A stretch of 64,000 bases of DNA from Dipteronia dyeriana (Eukaryota > Streptophyta > Magnoliopsida > Sapindales > Sapindaceae), in assembly GCA_032871835.1 (NCBI GenBank), contig CM065295.1, forward strand, positions 86,979,819 to 87,043,818, given 5' to 3'. The translations under genes and the position numbers were made by a program. A model generated the notes under the pieces. That model did not search any database. It saw nothing but the letters and a program-made list of their open reading frames with translations, and had not been told where the DNA came from. Position 1 is the stretch's first letter. Each line of letters opens with the position of its first letter. Shown here in pieces: positions 12,628 to 23,473 of the stretch.

Positions 12628-13470
12628 ATCGACAACATGTTCTTCGGAATCGAGCTTCTTTTGTAATGGATCGACAACATTTGCAAACGGATCGAACTTT
12701 TTGGAAAGGGATCGAGAACATTTTTTAAGTGATCGAGCTTTTTTCAAATGGATCGAGTACTTTTTATAAGGGATCGATAACTTTTTCAAGGGTTCGAGAA
12801 TAATTTACAACGGATCGAGAACTTTTATAACGGTTAGATTCGAGAACTTTTATCAATAATATTTGTCAAATTATCGAGAACTTTTATTAAGGGATCGATA
12901 ACTTTTAACAAGGGAACGGGAATTTTTTCTAAGGGATCGAGAACATTTCTAACGGTTCGAGAACTTTTTTAAGGGATCGTGAATATTAGACAAATGATCG
13001 ATAACTTTTATCAAGGGAACGAGAACTTTTTATAAGGGATCGATAACATTTCTAACGATTCAATAACTTTTTTTAAGGGATCGTGAATATTAGTCAAATG
13101 ATCGAGAACTTTTATCAAGGGATCGAGAAATTTTATCAAGGGATCGAGAACATTTTCTAAGGGACCCAAAACTTTTTTAAGAGACCGAGAAATTTTTCTA
13201 AGGGATCGAGAACATTTCTAACGGTTCGAGAACTTTTTTAAGGGATCGAGAATATTTGTCAAATGATCGAGAACTTTTATCAAGTGATCGAGAACTTTTA
13301 TCAAGGGATCGAGAATATTTTCTAAGGGACCTAGAACTTTTTATTATAGACCGAGAACTTTTTCTAAGGGATCGAGATTATTTGTCAAATTATCGAGAAC
13401 TTTTATAACTGTTCGAGAACTTTTGTCCAGGGATCGAGCATTTTTTTCAAATAATCGAGTTTTTTTCAAA
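12628..13470. repeat. Minisatellite array, ~20-bp GATCGAGAACTTTT-type units (right)
   Basis: Roughly 40 diverged units of 20-21 bp, for example GATCGAGAACATTTTCTAAG, in the same strand orientation as the left array. Relative to the neighbouring minus-strand transposase it lies upstream and is read as its complement. It starts about 95 bp from the transposase ATG at 12533. Confidence 0.9.
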
Positions 13471-13529
13471 TTAAACGAAAGCTCGTTCCAATACAAAATA
13501 AGCTCGATTCTTCTTTAAACATTCTCGGT

Positions 13530-14385
13530 GACACAAGAAAAAAGCACGGATGTTTTCCATTTTCATACATTCTAGTACATAATCTGAAATGGATATATTG
13601 TTATCGAGGAATGGATACATTGTTAACCCACACATAAATGAATGCAAAATATTTGAAATGCATAAAAGAAATTTACGTGAAGATCATAAATATTTGTTAC
13701 CTTCTACTGTAGAATCTGGAGAGAGACAACTTTTTTAGAGACAGAATCAAGTTTTTCAAACAAGTTTTTTTGGGGAGATACTAACAAGTCTAGAAAGTTG
13801 ATTTTTAAAAATTAAAGTTTATGGACAATTTGGATAGTTCACCATAATATGTGTCTTTTAAACTTAAGTTATTAAATGAGTGACATCATCATAACACACC
13901 TTTAAAAATGTGCATTTTCTCACTATTTTCACTATCTAACTTACTTATAATTTTACTGTTACAATTAGGCATGGGTCAACTTCAACTTAAAAAAAAAATC
14001 ACTAAAATAATATTTAAGAAATTTTATTAAAACAACAAGTTCTCTGAAAACCTTGACTAATCTTCATGGCTTGGAATCTTGGATAGCTAATATGAATATA
14101 TGATTGACTAATATTTATGGGGACTATATATTTACAAAATTTGAGGGTTGCAACTTGCAACAACTGCACTCAACATGTACAAATATGACATGAAGTTTAT
14201 AGTTTAGATTGGATTTTATTGGATTTAAGTTATTGTCAAGCTGGATGAATTCATAAACTTTTTTTGGATGGACTTTTATAAATAGAAAATTAATCGGTAA
14301 AATGTTATACTATTTTTAAAAAATATTTTTGATTGTAATTATAGATTTTTAGAGAGAAATTTCATTAATTAAAATAAAATATAAG
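13530..14385. other. AT-rich intergenic DNA, no gene seen
   Basis: No open frame or splice pattern with protein character on either strand. It contains A/T runs only. Confidence 0.6.
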
Positions 14386-15005
14386 CAGGTCGGCTCAACC
14401 CTGGGCAACTGAGGGAGTCGTCTAAGGCCTCAACCCAAAAGAAGGCTCCAAAAATCTAAAAATAAATGTTAAATGTTATGGAAATAAAAATTGTATTGGA
14501 TAACATGTATATTTTTCAAACTTATCTTAAATTAAGTTCTTGAAATTATCAAATATAACTTCTGAATAGAGAGACAAACTTATGTATTTACATTTCTTTT
14601 CCTTCATAAAAGTTGTAAATTGAATATATAATTTATAATTTTTCTATTTTCAAACTTTTGATTTTTGTGGACTTTTGGATTTGAATCCATTGATTGATAA
14701 GTGATAACCACTGCTTCAATAGCAAAACAAATTTTGTAGGGTAGCATGACCATTTTTTTTTTTTGAATTATTAAGATTAATATTTTGGAATGGAGGAAGA
14801 GCTAGAGACTTACCATTGAACCAATATTATTTCGTAGACATTCTTTTTATCTACTTAATTTATCAAATTCAATTTTATTAATCGATAAAAGCACAATTAA
14901 TTAAAATTTTATATATTCTATAATTGTTACAATTAGCTATTTTAAGGCTTATTCTATTTTTATTTTTTTTTGCCTAAGACCCCAAATTACATTGAGCCGG
15001 TGCTG
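14386..15005. mobile_element. hAT-like non-autonomous element (~620 bp)
   Basis: The left end reads CAGGTCGGCTCAACC. The right end read in reverse is CAGCACCGGCTCAATG. The two share a CAG..CGGCTCAA terminal inverted repeat, and both arms also carry an inverted TAAGGCCT/TCTTAGGC-like word a little inside. The flanks AATATAAG and AATGTATA agree at five of eight positions, fitting a worn 8-bp hAT duplication. There is no coding capacity. Confidence 0.6.
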
Positions 15006-15130
15006 AATGTATATATATATATATAAACTCAAATTTCATATTCATTTTGATTTTAATATATTAACCACTCATTTACTCATAATCTAATAGTTGATATATT
15101 GAAGTCAAAAAATTGAGACAGTTGATATAA

Positions 15131-15134
<4 letters not shown>

Positions 15135-15208
<74 letters not shown>
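15135..15208. repeat. (AT)n microsatellite, ~74 bp
   Basis: Uninterrupted alternating AT, between the hAT-like element and the Mutator-type element at 15401. Shorter TA tracts occur at 10616-10638, 25641-25674, 25708-25735, 28862-28887, 36688-36712, 43543-43566, 44037-44063 and 51313-51331. Confidence 0.95.
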
Positions 15209-15210
<2 letters not shown>

Positions 15211-15659
15211 CCATTGCTGCAGGTTGAGCTCATTCTAACCCATTTGACATTATTATTTTTTATTTAGAAAAATTGTGTTACATTTTCATGGGACTTTATT
15301 TTGGATGAAAATTATATTACATTAGATTATTTTCATTTGTTGAATTAGTTTAAATAATTCAAATTGTGTAACTAAATTAGAAATGTTATAATATTTTTTA
15401 GGGTTAATAGCACAAGTGCCCCATAAACTTATAGCGTAGTTGAATAGTACCCTTGATTTTTTTTTTCTTGGCATTAACCCCCATGAACTTCTATAAATTC
15501 GTAAAAACTAACGGATTACTAACTTCCGTCCAATTTTTTGTCATATAGTCTTCACGTGGGGTCGTACCGAGGGCAAATATGTCTTTTCATCCTCTTAATT
15601 TGAATAAATAAAAAAAATTACATAATCTTTTTTTTATCAGGTGGAAACCCAGATCTGGA

Positions 15660-15980
15660 TCTCCACCTAATCTAAAAAAAAAAACTCCATCTTCAAATCA
15701 AAATGAAACCCAAAACCCCCTACCACCGTCCAGATCCAAATCCAACCACCAAATCCCCATCTCCATGACTCCATCAGTTTTCCAGAAGAACAATCACCAC
15801 TCAAACTCCATAAGATGGAATCTCCACGTAATCTAAAAAAAAAACTCATCTTCAAATCAAAATGGAACCCAAAAACCCCTACCATTGTCCAGATCCAAAT
15901 CTAACCACCCAAATCCCCATCTACATGACTCTATCAATTTTCCAGAAGAACAATCACCACTCAAACTCCAAACCCACCGT
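15660..15980. repeat. 161-bp tandem duplication inside the Mutator-type element
   Basis: Two copies offset by 161 bp, beginning TCTCCACCTAATC (15660) and TCTCCACGTAATC (15821). Both contain CAAATCAAAATG, CCAGATCCAAATC and CCAGAAGAACAATCACCACT. They differ at a minority of positions, so the duplication is not very recent. Confidence 0.88.
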
Positions 15981-16451
15981 CGATCCCCTTCTTTTTCTGA
16001 AGCCCTCTTCTTCATATCGAAAATCCATACAATCGAAACTCCAAACCCACCGCTGACCCATGTCTATCTAAACCTTTTCCAAAAATGTAAACCCACACAC
16101 CCATCATCCATCAACCAAATCGAAAACCATCTCCAATTTCATCAATGGAGATTCCAATCACAAAAACTAAATCACAAATTAATCCCAAAAACAAAATCAA
16201 CACATCTCATCTAACAATTTCATTTGTTGCCACCACTAGAACCACCATCGCCGATGAAAGAGACTCACCATCGTCTGTGAAAGAGACCCACCATCGCCGA
16301 CAAAGAAGACCCAGACGAAAAGGACCCATTATCGGGTTTCCATGGGATCTCAATCGAAGATGATGTGTTGATTGAAGATGATGTTTGGACGAAGATAATT
16401 GAAGATGAAGAAGGAGTTTGTACCTGGGATGAAGAAAAAGATGGGAGCGAC

Positions 16452-18096
16452 TGACAGGACCCACCCCGACTCTTCTCTCTTGAGTACGAGGGACACCCTA
16501 TGGGCTCTACATTTACTAGCATGATAAAAGGACTTTCTGCTGATTTTTTCATAGGAAATACTTGCTATTAAACAAATAAAATGTAAGGAGAGTGAAAAAT
16601 GTACATAATTGCAATTTCTTTTCATATATTTTCGTTCTCTACAAAAAGTGTCAAAATTGACCGATCGGACCAAAAACAGACCACTATAAAGACTAAGTAA
16701 CCAGTCCATCCCGAGTGGGAATCTGAACAGGCCGAGAAAGAAATCCGAGTAGGCCGAGTAGACCGAATAGGCCATGTGGGCCGAGTAGGTCAAGTGGGTC
16801 GAGTAGAAATCCGACCATGTTCTGACCATACCTACCATCCAGACTATGCCTACCGTCCCGACCATGCCTATCGTCCCGACCATGCCGACCTCATATTTCT
16901 AAATATGTACATGAAAATTTAAAATGCATGACTTTTATGCTTCATGATGTCATCGAGTGGCCCACCTCAAAACTTCTGAGTCCGCACAAACGAGCAGCTA
17001 CCTGAATAAAATTTTAAGAGTGAAAGGATAAGCGCTAACGCCCAGTGAGTGAATGAAAACTTTTAAAAACAATTTTATAAACCACTTTACAATAAGCATT
17101 CAGTAAAACATGGTATAAGATAATATATCTACTTTCATACTTAATAAACCGAATACTGAATGCATCACTTTTCTGAACAAGAGTAAGATACTTTATAAAA
17201 TCTTAATCTTCACCAAATTCGTACCGGGGATATCCTCCATACGTAAGCCGAAATACATTCGGGCAAACGCAGAGTCATGAATAACTTCTGGTCATACCCG
17301 TGCAGAGCGACTCAATTACTCTTTCTCTGGTCAATACTCGGGCAGAGCGACTCTCTGGTCATACAAGTGCAGAGCGACTCAATTACTCTTTCTCTGGTTA
17401 ATACACGTGCAGAGCGACTCATGACATACACTTGTGTAGAACGGCCCCAAAAGCCAACCATAATCATAACTGGAAAGGTACATACATGGTGATTTTATAG
17501 AAAGCATAATCTCTTCTTGATAATTCATAAAAATTATATACTGATTCTAAATGCTAATATAAGCATAAAATATATATTTTTGGTTCTCTGTATGCTCACC
17601 ATCAATCATAAAAAGTAATAAAAAACTTAAAATGATTTGCAGCAATTAAAGCATAAAACTGTAAAGTTGAGTTAAAAACAAAACTGAAACTTAATTCACT
17701 CACAACTTAGAAGTCAAGCTTAATTCAGACTGAATATGCTAGATTCTCTTCGTCTTCTTTCTCTAACAATCACAAGATCCAATTAGAAACTGGATATCAA
17801 AGAAGAATCAACTGAAATCTGTAATCACGAGAGCTTCACTGACTTTTCTCTTTTCTTCTCTTTCCTTTCTTCCGCTTGATTCTACTGCTTTCTAGCTCTC
17901 ACAACATTTATCCTCATATATATACTTATGGAAGGACACATCTGAAGTTGTGAGCTAATTAACCGAGCTCACAGCTGCCTGTCAGCCATGCATTTCACTT
18001 GGCTTACTCACCTGATGCATTTTCTGCTTCACGATTATCCCATTTTTTTTTTAAATTGAGTCTTTCAATTGGGCCTGAAAGACATTGGGTGTTACA
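16452..18096 (-). mobile_element. Solo LTR (Ty3-gypsy-like) nested in the Mutator-type element
   Basis: Read on the minus strand, the 1645-bp insert starts TGTAACACCC and ends GGTCCTGTCA, the usual TGTAACRCCC...TGTCA form of plant gypsy LTRs. The flanks are GCGAC (16447-16451) and ACGAC (18097-18101), a 5-bp duplication with one mismatch. Removing it joins GA-rich, coding-like DNA on both sides. Inside are a GGCCGAGTA-type short repeat cluster (16730-16890) and a tandem repeat of the word GTGCAGAGCGACTC (17300-17420). A TATATATA tract at 17920 is a possible LTR promoter. Confidence 0.8.
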
Positions 18097-18603
18097 ACGA
18101 CTGTTTGATGAAGAAGCGTCAACGATGACGAAGAAGAAGAAGAAGAAGAAAAAGTGAATGTCTGATGAAGATGAAGAAAAACAAAGTTTCTCTGATGTAT
18201 TTTTTTAATTTCTATAAATATTTATTATTTAATTCCAAATGTACCCCTAATCCTGGATGCACGTGAAGACCACGTGACAAAAAATTGAACGGAAATTAAT
18301 AATCCGTCAGTTTTTATAAATTTATGGAAGTTCAAGGGGGTTAATGCCAAGAAAAAAAAATCAGGGGACACTAGTGCTATTAACCTTATTTTTTATTTAA
18401 AAAATTGATTAGGTAAATTGACAAATCTATAAATCAATGGGTTAACTTGATCGTAACGGATTGTTAATTTAGTAGATCGTGTATGAATTTGTTTGTAACG
18501 TGACATGTTCAGATTAAGTAAAAACTGAATGGATCACATCTGGATTTATACGTACACAACACCATAACCGGAATATCTTCTGGCCCAGTGACTTGGCCCA
18601 ACA

Positions 18604-20640
18604 TCAAAGTCTCGGTGGATTTCGAATTCTACTAAGAAAGGCGGGTCTACTTGGTGGCAGGACTGGAACCGGATTCAACATGTCGAGCAACTGCACCACA
18701 TCTGCCATCGAAGTCCTACCATTGTTGATCTCACTCAAACTACAACTCAACCCTATTTCCAAAACCCTAATTGCTTCCTCTGAATTCACATTCCTCTCCA
18801 TCCTTTCATCAACTACCTTCAAAATCTCTCCTTTCTCATGCATCCTCCATGCAAACTCCAACACACCCATCTCCTCCTTATCATTATCTTCTGTGGTCAT
18901 CTCTATTCTCCTTTTTCCTGCTACAATTTCCAACACTAGCATTCCAAACCCAAAAACGTCTACTGCTTTCTTGCTTGGTTTTCCGAGCTGTTGGAAGAAA
19001 ACAAACCCGTAATCACCCAACACGGCATTGTAGTTAATGTCAAGAAACACACTGCTGATCTTCAAATTTCCATGAGTGACTTCTTTTGAGTGTAAAAAAC
19101 AAAGTGCCTCTGCTATATCTTTGACGATCTTGAATCTCCGAGTCCATGGAAGTACACCGAGTCCAAACAACCATCTCTCAAGACTCCCGTTTTGGTAATA
19201 ATCGTACACCAGAATTGTCTCACGATTATCGTCGCAACACCATCCTCTAATTGGAGCCAAACCTGGATGATGATGATGATGATGATGCTCAGATACTTGA
19301 GTTATCGAAGAGATTCGTTTGAGAACTTGGGTCCAATTCAAGTTGATCATCAAGAACTCGGTCGAGAATCTTTTCACAGACACATAAGAGCCACTGGGTA
19401 GTGTTCCTCTGTAAAGAAGACCTCTCGAGTCAGTAGCTAAAACCTCCATTTTGCTGAAACGCTTAGTAGCTCTGTAAATTTCAAGCATCAAGAATCGACG
19501 AGGTTTGCTTAGCGGATGTGATTGTGGCCTCTGTTTTTTATCAGGAAAAGAAAATCCCAGTGACCTCTCACTCTCACTCTGTTTAGTGGCATTGCAATAG
19601 AAATTTAGTAAAGTTAAAGTGCATAGCACAACTATGCACATAAAGATCATAAAACTGCTAGGCCGATAACTACTATGTGTAGTAGTTGAGTATTTGGAGA
19701 CTTGGTGGGCAATATTTCGGTGACAGGTGTGCTTCAATGGGACATTAAGAGAAGCTTGAATTGTGGAAGAAAAATTCCAGGACAAGATATTGTGTATTTG
19801 AGGTGAGTCTCCTGTAGAAGCAGAGAAACCAACAAACATATATTCTTCCAAAAAAGGAGAAAGATTGAGAGGAGTTGATAATATAGGTTTTGATGGAACG
19901 GAGTCACCATCCACTCCAAAATAAATGTCGATCCATTTTTTATGTCCATCGTACATAATCCAAGCCCTGTGAATAGAATCATGATCATGAAGAGAATTCC
20001 AAGCATTGGTTTCTGATTCTGATGATGATGATGATGATGAAATATTGGCGGTCTTGGAAGAGACCGCGCTGCCGAGATTAATACCTACATGATCATCATT
20101 AGGGTCACCAAATTTTGGGTCGTGACTACTATCAAATTCTATGGCAACTACCTTGTAATGGCCGCATGCGTCGTTGACAATGCCTAGCCATGGCCCAGGT
20201 CTCCCTACGGTGAACTCATCTGGCACGATTACGAAAGCCAGACCGTTGTCGCCAGCAGATGAAGATTTATTGGTGGTGAATTGGAAGGAGAAGGTGGTTT
20301 GGAAGGAAGCTGGGGTTACTGTGAGAGGGTCGAAGAAGCGGATCGGAGAGGAGTAGATGGCTCGTCCAGCTTGGTAAGCATGATCAACGGTTGGTGATGA
20401 ATCAGGGATTTGAATAAAACCTTTATGATTATGTTGTGATATTGATGCACTTCCTAAGAGCTTCATTTCATGGATATTGTTGTTTGGATTGAAATTTGGG
20501 AAGTAGAGATTCTTGGTTACATTTGTTGGTATTCTAGGGTGGTGGTGAACATGGACGAGTGAATGTGCTAGAATTTGGTTCAAGAGGCATGTACTTGAAA
20601 AGATCAATAGCCAAAAGTAACGTAAGTTATCACAATTCAT
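18604..20640 (-). CDS. L-type lectin receptor-like kinase with degenerate kinase domain
   Basis: A single open frame of 678 residues without introns, the usual layout and length for L-type LecRKs. Residues 1-26 are a signal peptide. About 27-300 form a legume-lectin domain (VAIEFD at 166-171, HVGINLGS at 184-191, FVGFSASTG at 269-277). A membrane helix spans about 329-348. The kinase region is about 385-650. Lys423 (VSVKRF) is present, but the glycine loop lacks the GxGxxG pattern (LATDSRGLLYRG), the HRD catalytic loop reads HGN (523-525), the DFG motif reads DYG (543-545), and the activation segment is shortened, passing almost directly from DYGFVFF to VDVFGFG. It is therefore predicted to be a plasma-membrane pseudokinase receptor (inference). 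A His tract (452-458) and a Ser tract (201-207) are low-complexity insertions. It lies close to the end of the Mutator-type element. No stops or frameshifts are seen. Confidence 0.93.
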   Translation of the reverse strand: MNCDNLRYFWLLIFSSTCLLNQILAHSLVHVHHHPRIPTNVTKNLYFPNFNPNNNIHEMKLLGSASISQHNHKGFIQIPDSSPTVDHAYQAGRAIYSSPIRFFDPLTVTPASFQTTFSFQFTTNKSSSAGDNGLAFVIVPDEFTVGRPGPWLGIVNDACGHYKVVAIEFDSSHDPKFGDPNDDHVGINLGSAVSSKTANISSSSSSSESETNAWNSLHDHDSIHRAWIMYDGHKKWIDIYFGVDGDSVPSKPILSTPLNLSPFLEEYMFVGFSASTGDSPQIHNILSWNFSSTIQASLNVPLKHTCHRNIAHQVSKYSTTTHSSYRPSSFMIFMCIVVLCTLTLLNFYCNATKQSESERSLGFSFPDKKQRPQSHPLSKPRRFLMLEIYRATKRFSKMEVLATDSRGLLYRGTLPSGSYVSVKRFSTEFLMINLNWTQVLKRISSITQVSEHHHHHHHPGLAPIRGWCCDDNRETILVYDYYQNGSLERWLFGLGVLPWTRRFKIVKDIAEALCFLHSKEVTHGNLKISSVFLDINYNAVLGDYGFVFFQQLGKPSKKAVDVFGFGMLVLEIVAGKRRIEMTTEDNDKEEMGVLEFAWRMHEKGEILKVVDERMERNVNSEEAIRVLEIGLSCSLSEINNGRTSMADVVQLLDMLNPVPVLPPSRPAFLSRIRNPPRL

Positions 20641-20683
20641 GCTTAATGCTTTAATTCAATGAAGGGAACACTTCAGTGTCATG

Positions 20684-20693
20684 CTATTTAAAG
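20684..20693 (-). promoter_or_regulatory. TATA-like box upstream of the lectin receptor kinase
   Basis: The minus strand reads CTTTAAATAG about 44-53 bp before the ATG at 20640. Position and composition suit a TATA box with a short leader. No start site can be verified. Confidence 0.35.
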
Positions 20694-20699
20694 TGCAAA

Positions 20700-22294
20700 T
20701 TAAGATTATACTATTACATATAATATATGTAGACATGACAATTTGAATCTTGAATATTATTAAGTAGAATGAACATTTTTTATCACGTTACAATTAGTCG
20801 CATTGGCCATGATAAAGAAAGATCCTGTACTAATTATAAGATAGTTCAGCTTGGAATTAATTTAGGCTTAATTATAAAATTAACTTATCAAGTTTACACC
20901 AACTTAGTCTAATGCATCACGTAACAACTATAATTGGAGCATGTTGTTGAGTGAAAATAATGGAAAGCAATGGCTACAAGGATTCAATTTAAAGTACATA
21001 AATGTAGAGGATCCATTAATGATATATATTACAACGCACAAGTAAAATTATACTTAAAAAAAATAACGTCATATTAATCAAATAGTCGATTAGTGTTAAT
21101 CCTGCTTCCTCTTTTTATTATTGATGTATCAGAGCTTATATGAGAAAAACTCAAGATAACAGGTCGAAAAGGAACCTACTATTATTCCCCATACACGGAT
21201 ATTGGGATAAGAGCATCTCTAATGTGATGCAATGTTATTTGAGTGTGTTAATACTATAATTTAGTATAAAGTGGAAAAAAAAACATACTCCAATATAATA
21301 TCAAATGTTGTGCTAAATTTGACGTAAAGAATAACATATACTAAAATTGACACAACAATAAATGCTGTTTTTTTTAATTATAAAAATATCATTATATAAC
21401 TATATTGAATGTATTAATTGTTGATTTTTATAATTTTAAATAATAAAAAATATCATACATAATTATATTTGTTAATTTTTATAATTTTAAATAATAATAA
21501 AAAATATTTCAAATAGAATTATATATTGAAGTATAATGTTAAATGACGTGTCAAATATAGTATTTTACTATTCTTTTAATCAAATTTAGCATTGATATTA
21601 ATATATACGAGATAGTTTAATAGACTTTAAATTCGTTTACTTTTATAAAGGTGCTGAAAATTAAAGAAATTGAGAACAATCCCTAATTTTTATTCAATAA
21701 TCAACTGCAAATCCGTATTAGAGTAGAAGACCTTTAAATAGAAAAAAAAAAACCTGAAAACACTAGTAAAACCAAGAAAAGGCTAAATAAAAAAAAATCA
21801 TTTTTTTCAACAAAAAAAAAAAGAAACAATTGAGAAGATAAATAAAATTGAAACTCCTAACCAAATAAGACTTGACGCCACACATGGCAAATCAAAATAA
21901 AATCCCTAAAAAATTATTCATAAATCAAATATTACCAAAACCAGTAAAAACTGGTTTTCGGAGGCCGAATCGATGGAATCAAACTAAAATCCAACGACCT
22001 CACCTCTATGCACGTGACTCTATTTTTCTGACCCATTTACATACGAAATTGGGTCAAATATCACCTGAATCAGACACTGAAATCTGACAACTAAAACTGT
22101 CCACTAATACTCTTAGCCTTCCTTATGTGAACTCCGAGTCTTTGCTTGCCGTATCAACTACCTATAAATTTTTATATATGAGATGGTAATAATATGACCT
22201 ATTTTTTAAAAAAAATTATAATATATTATTTAAGAGTATTTTTATCATAAACATGTTATTATTAAAATATAAACTATTAAGTTGATGTCAGTAC
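20700..22294. other. AT-rich intergenic DNA with possible MITE remnant
   Basis: No gene seen. Around 21208-21620 there is a stretch starting GAGCATCTCTAATG with internally repeated AATTTTTATAATTTTAAATAAT words (about 21430-21500). Its start resembles common plant MITE ends, but a matching inverted end was not found. Confidence 0.4.
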
Positions 22295-23473
22295 ATAAAA
22301 TCTAGTAGTGTAATAATGGACCGATCCAAGACAGACCAGTCCGGTCGGTCCACCAATCGAACAGGCCGTGCCAAGTACGACCTGTGAAGGAAGCGGACCG
22401 GGCCGAGGCCCGGTCCGTGGCAAGCCGCGTGCTGGGTCGGGGGTACACGGTCCGACAGGCCGGTCCGCCAGGCACGCCTAGCCGGAGTGTCAGGCCTCTA
22501 GACCGGCCCGCCATTACATTTTGACCCTACAATTAAATTTTTCTATAAATACTTCCATCCATTTCATTTTCCATTCACTCTCTTTATCATTCTTTCAATC
22601 TCTCATTCTCTCAAATCTCAATATCTATATTTTCCAATTCTCTACATTTTTTCATTCAATTTCATTATTACTCTCTCTACAAAATTCTCTACATTTTCCA
22701 CCAACACACCAAATTTTAAAGGTACAATTTTGTTATTACTTTTGCTCAAACATTTTTTCATAATAAATTTATATGTTTATGTTTAGACTGTAGTTACTAA
22801 ATGAAAACATATTTATTTAGTTAGTTAATTTATCAATTTGTGGGCTTTGCTAATATTATTTGTTTAGTATATTAAGATTTTTAAGTTTAGTAGTAATTTT
22901 AATATTTGTTATTAGTAAATTTAGAAAGTTAATTTGTATTACTGAATTTAATTTTTGTAATAAGTAAATTATGAATGTTAAGTGTAGTAGTTAAGTTAAT
23001 TTTTTTTCTTCATAAATTATGATTTTTTTAGTGTAGTTTTTTATTTTAATATTTTTGGTGAGTATATTATGAATTTTAAGTGTAGTAGTTAATTTGATAA
23101 AAGTTTTACTAGTAAATAAATATTTTTTATGTGTAGTATTTAATTTAATATTTGTTGTTGGTAAATTTATCAATTTAATTTGTAGCGGTGAATTTAATAT
23201 TTTTTGTTAGTAGATTATGAATTTTTTGTATAGTTGTTTATGATAATATTTTTTTATGGACCATTATGAATTTTAAATGTAGTGGTTAATTTTAATAAGT
23301 TTTACTAGTATATTAAGATTTTTATGTGTAGTATTTCATTTCATATGTGTTGTTAGTAAATTTATCAATTTTATTTGTAGTAGTGAATTTAATTTTTATT
23401 AATTATTGTTAGTAAATATTGATTTTTAATTTGACTATTAACGACTATAGTGCTCATATTTTTACTTCAGATA

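Larger units (their letters stand above)
6970..13480. mobile_element. Degenerate Mutator-like element with DUF1985 ORF and mudrA-type transposase
   Basis: The segment is built symmetrically: a ~20-bp repeat array (6970-7530), a plus-strand DUF1985-type ORF (7580-9388), a minus-strand mudrA-type transposase (12533 down to about 9380), and a second array (12628-13470). The two genes converge and meet near 9380. Each array sits directly upstream of its gene's start, just before a putative 3' splice site. Family knowledge: plant MULEs of the Kaonashi/CUMULE kind carry a Ulp1-like cysteine peptidase gene beside mudrA, often with DUF1985. Here both the peptidase domain and the rest of the DDE domain are missing, so a single deletion across the convergent 3' ends is the simplest reading (inference). 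Outer ends are uncertain: I saw no exact 9-bp duplication. A weak inverted similarity (CGAGAATGTTT near 6974 and, inverted, near 13520) may be a terminal repeat remnant. Confidence 0.72.
15401..18386. mobile_element. Mutator-type element with long terminal inverted repeats and 9-bp TSD
   Basis: The exact 9-bp direct repeat TATTTTTTA flanks the element at 15392-15400 and 18387-18395, the hallmark of the Mutator superfamily. The ends are inverted copies (GGTTAATAGCAC ...), extending roughly 150-190 bp inward with scattered mismatches and one indel: shared words include TTCTTGGCATTAACCCCC, CCGTYCAATTTTTTGTCA and TCTTCACGTG. The interior has no transposase. It holds a 161-bp tandem duplication (15660-15980), a G/A-rich coding-like stretch and a nested solo LTR. 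It could be a non-autonomous MULE or a Pack-MULE carrying a host gene fragment; I did not recognise the donor gene. Confidence 0.88.

Noticed and set aside
16350..16883. 177-codon open frame on the minus strand
   Set aside because: It lies across the border of the Mutator-type interior and the nested LTR and reads through a short GGCCGAGTA repeat; no known domain.
18593..19037. Plus-strand open frames over the lectin receptor kinase
   Set aside because: They are antisense shadows of the 678-codon gene and have no similarity of their own.
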